From assembly GCA_902772935.1 (NCBI GenBank), contig CACYCR010000125.1, positions 1 to 33,704 of the forward strand: 33,704 bases of DNA, in the 5' to 3' direction. This DNA is from Oscillospiraceae bacterium. GTDB taxonomy: Bacteria; Bacillota; Clostridia; Oscillospirales; Acutalibacteraceae. Both the position numbers and the translations under genes were made by a program. Below, piece after piece: positions 16,464-24,153 of this stretch. The notes beneath the pieces are model-generated. The model made no database searches. It saw nothing but the letters and a program-made list of their open reading frames with translations, and was not told the origin of the DNA. How positions within the stretch are numbered: the first letter of the stretch is position 1; each line of letters starts with the position of its first letter.

Positions 16464-16829
16464 CTATCGTAAAAGATCTATGAGTTTCAGGATCCCGCTG
16501 CCGAGCAGGTAGGATCCTGCGTTTAACACCAGGGAAAACAGATACGGGTTTTGCCGCAGGGTCAGGGTGCTTTTGAACAGCCGCCCTTCGGCAAAGACGA
16601 TGAGGATCTCGAGCGGCACCAGAAACCAGAAGTACGCCGCCGGGGAGATGTAAAAGGAAACCACCGTCAGAATCGCGTTGAGCAGCGGGTTCGTGATGAC
16701 GTTCACCAACAGAACTACGCCCTGCCCGTACCACGCGCGCACACCGAGCAGAAACGCAAGCGCCGCCTCCAGAACGATTGTCAGCGCCAGCGCGGTCAGC
16801 ATGCTGAAAAAGACGCGCTCAAAGATCAT
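16464..16829 (-). CDS. Four-helix membrane protein of unknown function
   Basis: The protein has 121 residues from ATG 16829; a TTG 21 nt earlier is possible but has no better ribosome site. It is almost entirely hydrophobic, with about four membrane segments: SMLTALALTIVLEAALAFLL, VVLLVNVITNPLLNAILTVV, AAYFWFLVPLEILIVFAE and a C-terminal LFSLVLNAGSYLLGSGIL. The block LLVNVITNPLLN is distinctive, but I cannot assign it to a named family. Its first codons overlap the end of the 46-residue gene by 11 nt, and paralogue B starts 11 nt after its stop, so tight co-expression is expected. Substrate or partner is unknown. Confidence 0.72.
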   Translation of the reverse strand: MIFERVFFSMLTALALTIVLEAALAFLLGVRAWYGQGVVLLVNVITNPLLNAILTVVSFYISPAAYFWFLVPLEILIVFAEGRLFKSTLTLRQNPYLFSLVLNAGSYLLGSGILKLIDLLR

Positions 16830-16959
16830 GACGGATCTCGTGGACCGCAAATGCGATCGTCAGCGCTGCAATTACGACAAAGAGTACCGCAAGGGCAAAC
16901 AGCGGCGTTTTGATATGATTGAGCAGCGCGGAGTTGATGAGTTCATACCAGTCGTTCAT
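16819..16959 (-). CDS. 46-residue single-pass membrane peptide
   Basis: The reading frame begins ATG 16959 with AAAGG at 9 nt and encodes MNDWYELINSALLNHIKTP, then one hydrophobic helix (LFALAVLFVVIAALTIAFAV) and HEIRHDL. An alternative ATG at 16967 would add three residues. It overlaps the MFS gene end by 17 nt and the next membrane gene start by 11 nt, as expected for a real gene in a compact operon. Single-pass peptides of this size often act as accessory subunits of a neighbouring transporter; that is inference. It is too short for most automatic gene calls. Confidence 0.62.
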   Translation of the reverse strand: MNDWYELINSALLNHIKTPLFALAVLFVVIAALTIAFAVHEIRHDL

Positions 16960-18025
16960 GGGGTTCATCCTTTCTGATCGAGATCAACATACAGGCGAGG
17001 CAGACGATGGTCAACACCGAGAGCATGATGCAGTTTGCCGCAAGACCGGTGATTTTGACAAAGCACACCGGCACGACGCCAAGGAACAGACCGATCGTTG
17101 TGAAGCCGAACGCAAGCCCCGGCGCTTTCGGCAGCACCGAAACAAGAACTGCGAGCGTGACGGACATGGTCATGCTGAAGAACATGACGCCGACAAGGGA
17201 AACGATCATGTGGTTGTCGCCGAAGAGCAGAAACGGCAGTGCCGCCGCGATGCTGCCGAGCGCCAGCTTTTTCACGCCGAAAAGGTCGGCCAGAACGCCG
17301 CCGAGCGCTTTGCCGACGCCCATGAAGGTGAAGAGCAGAATGGTCTGCAGTGTTGTTTTTCGCCAGGAGATCGGGATGCCGTAGGCCATATAGCCGCGCA
17401 CGATGACGACGATCACCGACAGCAGGATGATGAGTCCCTTGCCGATTTTCGGGTTGTGATAGCGGAAGGCGCGGCAGGGGACAGCGTCGTAGGCTGCGGC
17501 GCTGTCTTTGAGGTACATTTGCGCGAGGATCGCAAACGGAACGGCCGAGACGACCAGAATCAGCAACAGCCAGTACGGCGTACCCGCTGCGGCAAGCAGT
17601 TTGCCCGTCACGACGCCGAACGAGCCGCCGGAGACAAAGATTGCGCTGTGCGAAAGGCTGCCGTTTGCGGTGCGCAGGGTCACCTCTGCGCCGTTCACAT
17701 GGGTGAAGGCGTTGCCGATACAGACGACCGTGAGGGACAAAAACGGCCACGGCGTATGCGCCTGCAGAACCAGTGCTGCGCCGAGCAGGACAAGGCCGGC
17801 CACGCCGAAGGAGCATTTTTTGCATTTGTCGCTGAGGTACCCGAACAGGCTTTGTGGTGTGAAGGCCAGCAGGTCGTAGGCGAAGGAAATCAGCCATGCG
17901 ACGGGGGCGCTTTCCGTATAGCGTGCCAGCACGAAGAAGCAGACCACTTCCGTGACAAAATGGACATAAAAATACAAAAAGCCCGTGCCGAGGTTTTGGG
18001 TGTTGAAGGGTTTCGGTTTCGTCAT
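16943..18025 (-). CDS. Major facilitator superfamily transporter
   Basis: The protein has 360 residues with about 10-12 hydrophobic helices, fitting the MFS fold on the short side. The loop after helix 2 contains GYLSDKCKKCSF, a variant of the G-x-L-a-D-r-x-g-r-k motif, and its equivalent in the second half is GGVLADLFGVKKL. The amphipathic start MTKPKPFNTQNLGTG is cytoplasmic. The substrate is unknown. The start has only a weak site (GAAAGTGG). It is the first gene of a set of five minus-strand genes that overlap or lie within 31 nt of each other. No promoter was recognised between it and the dispersed repeat upstream. Confidence 0.85.
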   Translation of the reverse strand: MTKPKPFNTQNLGTGFLYFYVHFVTEVVCFFVLARYTESAPVAWLISFAYDLLAFTPQSLFGYLSDKCKKCSFGVAGLVLLGAALVLQAHTPWPFLSLTVVCIGNAFTHVNGAEVTLRTANGSLSHSAIFVSGGSFGVVTGKLLAAAGTPYWLLLILVVSAVPFAILAQMYLKDSAAAYDAVPCRAFRYHNPKIGKGLIILLSVIVVIVRGYMAYGIPISWRKTTLQTILLFTFMGVGKALGGVLADLFGVKKLALGSIAAALPFLLFGDNHMIVSLVGVMFFSMTMSVTLAVLVSVLPKAPGLAFGFTTIGLFLGVVPVCFVKITGLAANCIMLSVLTIVCLACMLISIRKDEPHERLV

Positions 18026-18065
18026 ACTTGAACCACTTTCTGTAAAAATGTTTGGCAGCGAAAAA

Positions 18066-18180
18066 GATACAGGTTTTCTTTTGCTTACTTTTCTTTTTTC
18101 GAAAAGAAAAGTAAGGCCCGCGCGGCGAGCGCAAGAAAAATGCGGAATGATGGTCGCGGACGCTCATACGCCGTAGACGC
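18066..18180 (+). repeat. Composite dispersed repeat, partial copy
   Basis: It begins ACAGGTTTTCTTTTGCTTAC, followed by the palindrome CTTTTCTTTTTTCGAAAAGA with its arm and the core GCCCGCGCGGCGAGCGCAA (18116-18134), one mismatch from the other copies. TGCGGAATG and GGTCGCG follow, after which similarity fades. The rest of the interval to 18312 shows no gene. Confidence 0.8.
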
Positions 18181-18312
18181 CACATCGCAAGGCGCTGCTC
18201 CCCACTGATGGGAATGCAACGCAGCCCTTTTTTTGGGGGCGAAGCATCTCTGTTGTCAGTTTAAGTGTATCATGTGTATGGGGGTTTGTCAATTGCCTTG
18301 CCGTCGTTTCCG

Positions 18313-18349
18313 GTAAAAAATACCGGGACCCGACGGACGGGCCCCGGCA
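18313..18349 (-). terminator. Distal terminator of the large secreted protein gene
   Basis: On minus, CCGGGGCCCG and CGGGTCCCGG form a stem with a short loop, followed by TATTTTTT. It lies about 290 nt after the stop codon. The same GC-rich hairpin occurs at 18598-18626, where no T tract follows. Confidence 0.7.
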
Positions 18350-18597
18350 ACAGACGGTCGATAAAGTCGCCAGACCATTTGCAATGCCAAAAGTGGGTCA
18401 TGCAAGTGGTCTTTTTGATTGGACGCAAACCATTTATGTTTCGACAAATAGAAATGGTTTGTTGATTATAATTGCAAATTAGGCGCGTTCTCGCCCTCTC
18501 GCGGTACCATCGTACAGCTTCGGGGCGAGAACGCACCTTCTGATCGTCTTTCTCGACGTCTGCCAGCTTGCCGAAAAATCCTTTTTCGACAAGCTGA
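18350..18597 (-). other. Hairpin-rich non-coding interval downstream of the large gene
   Basis: On minus, in order: a 15-bp hairpin CAGCTTGTCGAAAAA/TTTTTCGGCAAGCTG (18564-18596); GCGTTCTCGCC/GGCGAGAACGC (about 18483-18533), with a 22-29 nt interior; AAACCATTT/AAATGGTTT around 18428-18461; and GACCA.TTGCA/TGCAA.TGGTC around 18368-18409. An open frame can be read through it, but its sequence is explained by the inverted repeats and it has no ribosome site or recognisable domain. It is probably a structured 3' region or a small RNA. Confidence 0.5.
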
Positions 18598-18626
18598 TAC
18601 CGGGACCCGATGAACGGGCCCCGGCA
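18598..18626 (-). repeat. Proximal copy of the GC-rich hairpin
   Basis: TACCGGGACCCGATGAACGG and the following GCCCCGGCA differ from 18321-18349 at only two positions. It folds into the same stem and lies 15 nt after the large gene's stop codon. Confidence 0.75.
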
Positions 18627-18640
18627 GGAGTTCTGTGAAC

Positions 18641-21600
18641 TTAGTGCGGGAAAATTTTCGCTGTGATGGTGTGGATGCATGCGCGGATTCTTGCGATCAG
18701 GCTGTAGAAGATACGCAGGAAGCGGGACAGGAACGACGGTGCGGAGCCGATGTATTCGCCGCAGGTGTCGCACAGATGGTCGCCGTCGGTATCTTCGTGC
18801 AGGCCCTTGTGGATCAGCACGCCGTCGTCGCCGAACGAATAGGTTTCGTTGTCAATGGTGACCACGCCGGTCTGCATGAGGGCCGTGCCCGGATCGAAGT
18901 AATACTGTTTGCCGTCGATGGTGACCCAGCCGGTCTGCGGGGTCTGTGCCCAGTAGTAGCGCTTGCCGCCTTCTTCTTCGACCCAGACGTAATCGAGCAG
19001 GTGGCCGTCCGGTGCAAAGTGGTAAACGATGCCCTGGCCGTTGTAGTTCTGGATCATGACGTTGCCGGTCAGCATCTTGCCGGGCTGCGTCGGACTGGCG
19101 ACGAAGTGATAGGTCTTGCCGTCGATCTCGGTCCAGCCGGTGATGTAACCGTCGCCCCAGTAGCCTCTGGTGTAGCCTTCCGGTACCACAACGAAAGCAA
19201 CCTTTGCCTGGCGGCCGTCTTCGGTGAATTCATACTCGATGCCGTTGATGGTGTGCTTGCCGCCGGAGATCGCTGTGCCGTCTTCTTCGAAGTAGTAGAC
19301 GTCTTCACCGTGGAAGAGCCAGCCGGTCTGGGTCTCGCCGTTGATGAAGTAGCGGGTCTTTCCGGTCGCTTCGTCTGTCGCAAAGCCGGTGTAGGTGCCG
19401 AGCGGTTTGCTGTAGCCGCATCTGCTGCAGGTCAGCGTATCGTCTGCATAGACGAAGTCGTGACCGTCAACGTCGCAGTTTGCCGGCTTTGTCATGGTGT
19501 AGGTGTCGATGATCTCATCGGTGTAGGTGCCGTCGCCGGCGACCAAGACGTTGTGCGTCTCGATTGTGAATTCCTTGTCTGTGGTGTGCGCGGTCATGTA
19601 GATGGCGTCATATTCGCCTTCGACTGCCTGGCTGCCGCGGACAAATGCGTACGGGAAGCCCGCTGTCTCGACGACCTGATAGGATTTTTCACCGGTGGAA
19701 CCGCAGATGTAATACACGGCGCCGTTCTCGGTGTCGACCTTGCCGTCAGTGACGGGTTCGGTGCGTGCATAAGAGTGGTCGTGGCCGGAGAAGACGAAGT
19801 CGATGCCGAGCTCGTCAACCATCGGCGGAATCAGTTCGTTGACGATGTCGTTGCTGCCGCCCGGATTGGTGTAATACGGCGGCTGGTGAAGTGCAAGCAC
19901 TTTCCACTGCGCGTTGCTCTTCGCAGCGTCAGCCTTGACCCAGTCAATGGCCTTGGTGTAATTTGCGGCACTGCTGTCTGCATAGTTGATGACAGCGGTG
20001 TAAACGTTGCCGTAGGTTGCGCTGTACGCAAGCGGTGCTTCGTTGTTCACGGCCTCCATGCCGAAGAAGTCGGCGGAGTTTTCACCGCTGAAATCGCCGT
20101 AGTACTCGTGGTTGCCGAGGACGTGGAGAATCGGGCGGGTGCTCAGATAACCCTTGGAGAAAATCGAACCGACGTTTTCAAACCATTTGTACTGACCGCC
20201 GTTGTCCACGGCGTCGCCGGTCTGAATGCCGAAGGCATAAGGCACGTTCGACTTCTGCAGCGCATCAAGGATCGCGTCAAGGTTCGTGGTGTCGGGATCC
20301 TGCATATCGCCGATGATGAAGAAGTCGGTGTCAACATTCTTCTTGCCGGTGGTGAAGGTGCGCAGGTCGGACATGATGTTGCCGTCGCCGACCATGTAGA
20401 CATATTCGGTGTTCGCTTTCAGACCGGATACCACAGCCTTATTGAAGCGGACCGCATAGTTGGTGTTGATGTCGGCGGTGGAGGAAAGTTCTTCCAGACG
20501 GCTGGTACCGGTCACGGTCTGCAGCGCGTCTTCGCCGTTCTCGTCATAGTCCGCCTTGGCGGCATATTTGACGATGGCTGCATCGGCTGTGGCTGCGGGG
20601 CTCGCAAGCCAGGAGAGGTTGATCATGGATGAACCGTCCTGTGCGCCGTTGAGCACGATGTAGGTCGGTGCGCCGTCTTCCACGCCGGCAGAGGCATAGC
20701 TCTGTGTGGTGTAGTAGAAGGAGATCAGGCCGTCTTTTTCAGCGCGGACGGTGAATTTTTGAACGGCGTCTTTAAACGCTTCAGTGTAAAGTTTACCGTT
20801 TTCATCAGTGACGTCTTCAGAAACAGCATTGCCGTTATCAAAGACAATCTTTGCACCGGCAACCGGGTTGCCTTCGGCGTCCGTGACGATGAAGTTGCCG
20901 CCCTGACCGACCAGGAAGGTCTCGGAGGTCAGCACCAGCGGCGCAATGCATTCGGTCGAAACCGAACCGCCGAAGGAGCCGAGGTACTTCTCGTCCTTGT
21001 CGCTCACATAGTTGATCTGGCCCTTGTCCACACGGAAGCGGACCGCGATGCTGTCGGAACGGACGTTGGACGGGATGTTATAGACGATGTGCGCAATGAT
21101 GCCGTCTTCCGGCACGGCGCTGCCGTCTTTTTCAAGCTGGAAGCTGATGATGGCGTTCGTGCTGTCGTACTTCGGTTCGCCGACCAGCTTGTAGCCGTCT
21201 GCCGGAACGACCGTCACGTCGTCATAGAAATAGGTGAACGCGGCGAAGGTGTGGACAGCGATGTCCGCGCCGGCAACGTCAGATGCGTTAGCCGCTTTGA
21301 TGCCGAGGCTGTAGGTGCCGCCGAGGACCGGGGCTTCCTGCTCTGCAACAAGTTCTGCGGTTGCGGGTGCTTCGGCGTCAACGGTGAAATATCTCGTTTC
21401 GGTGGTCTTGTTGCCGAAGTTATCATAGACGGTGACGGAAACGCTGTGAACGCCGTCATTGAGCTGGGCGTCATAGAGATAGATCTGTTCGTCGCCTTCG
21501 TTGATGAAGCACTTGTCGGTGACGTCCACGCCGTCGATGGCCATGGAGACCTTGGACGCGTCGATGCCGGTCATGTACTTGTCATCTGCATCCTTATAGG

Positions 21601-23896
21601 AGGCGCGGAAGGTGACGGTGTTGTTATCAAGAACCGTTTTGTTGTTCACGAATTCTTCCGGTGCGGCCGGCGTATCATAGGTGATGGAGGTCACTTCGGG
21701 GTTCTTGGTGTCGTCGGTGTTGGAGGAATAGATGAGCTGAATGTTGTCAATATAGACCGTGCTGGCAGATCTGGTACCGTTGGGGATACCGGGCTGGAAG
21801 GAGACCCAGAACACGCCGCAGCCCTGATAGAAGCCGTAGGGATAGCTGGTCGGGCTGATGTTTGAGCTGCCGCTCACGGGCGTCGACAGGTCAATTTCCA
21901 CATACTTCCAGCCGACCCAGTTTTCGGCGGCAGAGCCATTCATCGTGGAAATCGGCGCATACGTGATGCCTCCATCCTTGTTGCACAGGTTGAGGTACAT
22001 GCAGAAGTTGGCCATGCCTTCCGGAACATAGACCCATGCGCTCATCTTCTTCGGCGAGCCTTCAAACCGATATTCCGGAGAGGTCACACGTACATAGTTG
22101 TTGGAGTTTCTATCTCCGTTATAGGTAGAGAAGTCGACGTCCATACGCAGGGCGTGGTCGCCGAAGCGGACCTGTTCGCCTTCGTCGTCACGGGAGACGA
22201 TTCTGGCATGCATCGCGCTCTTGTCAAGCGAAGCGTTCGGCCAGCCGTAAAGCGGATAGCCCTCCTGCCGCCACACTTCGGCCATCTGGCTGTGCGACAT
22301 TCCGTTGTGCTCGGTTTTGTCTTTATTGTTGTAGATCGGCAGGTCATAGGACGGGATCCACTGCAGCTTGCCTTCGCTGTTTGCGGCTTCTTCTGCGTCG
22401 GTGGTGTACTCGAAGTCATACAGCATGACGGACGCCGCGCCGATGACCGCCTTGGTGGACGCAGTCACGTCCGCGTTGTATGCGGACGCTGCGGTGACGG
22501 TGGCCTCCGCGCTGCCGTCGCTTCTGGCGGTGAAGATCAGACCCTCGAATACGCCAATCTCGTAGGTCACATCGTTATTTTCGGCGTCGACTGCGGACCA
22601 CACAAGGTCGTCTTCTTTCAGTTCGACCGTTCTGCCGGCGTTCTTTGCGACAAGACCGAAATTGGTCGTTTCGTCAAAGTCGAGGGAGAATTCCTCAGAG
22701 GGGATGTAGAGCTCGTCCGGCGTGGCGATCTCGATGCTCGTGGAGCCGACCACGGCGCCGCCGGAAACATAGTTGACGGTGACAACGCCGGTATTGTTGT
22801 TGGCGATGAATTCGCCGTCTTCGGAGATGGTGCCGAGCGAAGCGCTGTCGTCGGCAAGGGCAAATGCACCGTCTGCCGGAAGTGCTGCTGCGCCGCCGGC
22901 GGAGTCAACGCCTGTGGCGGTGAACTGTACGGTGGAGTTCGGTGTGTAAAGCGTGTTGTTCGGCGACAGGGACGCATGGTCGAATTCGCCGGACGGTCTC
23001 GCGTTGGAATAAACCAGAATGGAGGATGCAACCTTACGTTCGACGGAGTCGGACGGATGGTTCGCAAGAGTGAGCGCTTCGGCGCCTTCATACTTCGCAA
23101 GGTAGGTGGTGGAGCCGCCGCCGTCGAAGTTCAGCGCCTGTACGCAGCCGAGGCCGAGCAGGATCGTCGTCAGGTCATAGTTGTCGCAGCTGTTGGACAC
23201 GGGGTAGTTCCGGCCGTCGACGCACATGAGAACGAGGGAGCCGTCCGCCTTCAGACCGACAGCGGTGTGCGGGGCGACATAATCGTCGTGCAAGGATGCG
23301 ATCGGGGTACGCTCGCCGTTTTCAAGCAGCATATAGAAGCCGCCGGCTGCCTGCTGCAGCGTGTCAAGCACTTCCTGCGTCAGTTCGTTGCCCATGACGG
23401 GTTTGCCGTCTTTCGTGATGCCGAAATACGGGTGGCCGAGCGCCGCCTTATGAACGCGGCCGTCGATCACGAGCGGGCCGGTCGGTTCGCCGGTCTGCAT
23501 GTTGTAGATGTCGGCGTTGAACGCGGCAACGACGTTGCGGCCGGTCTTCTGCTGCGCATACTGCGCCTGCTGACGGACGGATGTCATGTTCCACGTCAGG
23601 TTGTCGGCAGAATTGGAATACGCGGCCATGATGCCTGCGGTCGACGTGTCGGACATATCGACCGTGACAGCATAGACGGTCTCCTGCTGTGTGCCGGAGG
23701 TCTTGTTGGTAATAATGCGGTTCTCGGTGATGCCCGGGGCGAGGTTGTATTTCGTATCTGAAATCAGATAGAAATCTTCCGTCGGGGTAAACGCACTGGA
23801 ATCGACCGCAGCGTTAACCGCCATAGGCAGACAGGTGCAGGCAAGCAGCAGCACCAATGCCAGCGATAACGCCTTTTTGATGGGGTGAATCTTCAT
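18641..23896 (-). CDS. Giant secreted protein: phosphodiester glycosidase plus metallophosphoesterase plus wall-binding repeats
   Basis: The protein has 1751 residues; ATG 23896 has AAAGGAG upstream and begins a signal peptide (MKIHPIKKALSLALVLLLAC, cut near VNA). About 75-315 is a NAGPA-type phosphodiester glycosidase domain: RNVVAAFNADIYN, TAVGLKADGSLVLMCVDGRN and ALNFDGGGSTTYL. Ig-like and carbohydrate-binding-like regions follow (about 330-1080), then an FN3-like domain as in purple acid phosphatases (about 1085-1185). A calcineurin-like phosphoesterase comes next (about 1190-1450), with FFIIGDMQD, TGDAVDN, VLGNHEYYG, ALHQPPYY and SGHDHSYARTEP. Choline-binding-like Trp/Tyr repeats (about 1510-1695), DTDGDHLCDTCG and the cationic helix FLSRFLRIFYSLIARIR end it. 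It probably removes phosphodiester-linked sugars, then phosphate, from surface or host glycans. Confidence 0.88.
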   Translation of the reverse strand: MKIHPIKKALSLALVLLLACTCLPMAVNAAVDSSAFTPTEDFYLISDTKYNLAPGITENRIITNKTSGTQQETVYAVTVDMSDTSTAGIMAAYSNSADNLTWNMTSVRQQAQYAQQKTGRNVVAAFNADIYNMQTGEPTGPLVIDGRVHKAALGHPYFGITKDGKPVMGNELTQEVLDTLQQAAGGFYMLLENGERTPIASLHDDYVAPHTAVGLKADGSLVLMCVDGRNYPVSNSCDNYDLTTILLGLGCVQALNFDGGGSTTYLAKYEGAEALTLANHPSDSVERKVASSILVYSNARPSGEFDHASLSPNNTLYTPNSTVQFTATGVDSAGGAAALPADGAFALADDSASLGTISEDGEFIANNNTGVVTVNYVSGGAVVGSTSIEIATPDELYIPSEEFSLDFDETTNFGLVAKNAGRTVELKEDDLVWSAVDAENNDVTYEIGVFEGLIFTARSDGSAEATVTAASAYNADVTASTKAVIGAASVMLYDFEYTTDAEEAANSEGKLQWIPSYDLPIYNNKDKTEHNGMSHSQMAEVWRQEGYPLYGWPNASLDKSAMHARIVSRDDEGEQVRFGDHALRMDVDFSTYNGDRNSNNYVRVTSPEYRFEGSPKKMSAWVYVPEGMANFCMYLNLCNKDGGITYAPISTMNGSAAENWVGWKYVEIDLSTPVSGSSNISPTSYPYGFYQGCGVFWVSFQPGIPNGTRSASTVYIDNIQLIYSSNTDDTKNPEVTSITYDTPAAPEEFVNNKTVLDNNTVTFRASYKDADDKYMTGIDASKVSMAIDGVDVTDKCFINEGDEQIYLYDAQLNDGVHSVSVTVYDNFGNKTTETRYFTVDAEAPATAELVAEQEAPVLGGTYSLGIKAANASDVAGADIAVHTFAAFTYFYDDVTVVPADGYKLVGEPKYDSTNAIISFQLEKDGSAVPEDGIIAHIVYNIPSNVRSDSIAVRFRVDKGQINYVSDKDEKYLGSFGGSVSTECIAPLVLTSETFLVGQGGNFIVTDAEGNPVAGAKIVFDNGNAVSEDVTDENGKLYTEAFKDAVQKFTVRAEKDGLISFYYTTQSYASAGVEDGAPTYIVLNGAQDGSSMINLSWLASPAATADAAIVKYAAKADYDENGEDALQTVTGTSRLEELSSTADINTNYAVRFNKAVVSGLKANTEYVYMVGDGNIMSDLRTFTTGKKNVDTDFFIIGDMQDPDTTNLDAILDALQKSNVPYAFGIQTGDAVDNGGQYKWFENVGSIFSKGYLSTRPILHVLGNHEYYGDFSGENSADFFGMEAVNNEAPLAYSATYGNVYTAVINYADSSAANYTKAIDWVKADAAKSNAQWKVLALHQPPYYTNPGGSNDIVNELIPPMVDELGIDFVFSGHDHSYARTEPVTDGKVDTENGAVYYICGSTGEKSYQVVETAGFPYAFVRGSQAVEGEYDAIYMTAHTTDKEFTIETHNVLVAGDGTYTDEIIDTYTMTKPANCDVDGHDFVYADDTLTCSRCGYSKPLGTYTGFATDEATGKTRYFINGETQTGWLFHGEDVYYFEEDGTAISGGKHTINGIEYEFTEDGRQAKVAFVVVPEGYTRGYWGDGYITGWTEIDGKTYHFVASPTQPGKMLTGNVMIQNYNGQGIVYHFAPDGHLLDYVWVEEEGGKRYYWAQTPQTGWVTIDGKQYYFDPGTALMQTGVVTIDNETYSFGDDGVLIHKGLHEDTDGDHLCDTCGEYIGSAPSFLSRFLRIFYSLIARIRACIHTITAKIFPH

Positions 23897-23959
23897 AGTA
23901 AGATTGCTCCTTTCTTCTTTTGTGGATGCCACCGAAACTTCCATTGGTATCCAATCTAT

Positions 23960-23988
23960 ATTGTAAACTTTGTCCAAAGAAAAGTCAA
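23960..23988 (-). promoter_or_regulatory. Sigma-A promoter of the giant secreted protein gene
   Basis: TTGACT (23983-23988), 17-nt spacer, TACAAT (23960-23965), giving a leader of about 55 nt. Bases 23989-24116 show no further feature. Confidence 0.8.
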
Positions 23989-24116
23989 TTGCCGTTTGAT
24001 AGAGAAAATTTGCGTTTTTCTGTGAAAAATCACAAGAGAGCCGCTGCCGCGCAAGGAAAATCCGTATACAACAATCATAGCTTTGTCGAAAATGCGCGCA
24101 TTTCGGCGCCCGGTGC

Positions 24117-24148
24117 GAAAAAAAACCGGAGAGCGGCGGGCCCTCCGG
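24117..24148 (-). terminator. Rho-independent terminator after the GH43 gene
   Basis: On minus, CCGGAG and CTCCGG close a GC-rich loop (GGCCCGCCGCT) and are followed by eight T. It begins 5 nt after the GH43 stop codon. Confidence 0.85.
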
Positions 24149-24153
24149 GTGAT

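Noticed and set aside
18441-18472. Possible plus-strand promoter (TCGACA ... TATAAT)
   Set aside because: The spacer is 20 nt, the -35 is poor and no gene follows on that strand.
18270-18773. Minus-strand frame of 167 codons across the hairpin region
   Set aside because: It overlaps the end of the giant gene in another frame, lacks a ribosome site, and its sequence is explained by the inverted repeats.
18635-20632. Long plus-strand open frame antisense to the giant secreted protein gene
   Set aside because: It mirrors the codons of a protein with clear catalytic motifs; it has no domain, promoter or ribosome site of its own. The same applies to 22154-23761.
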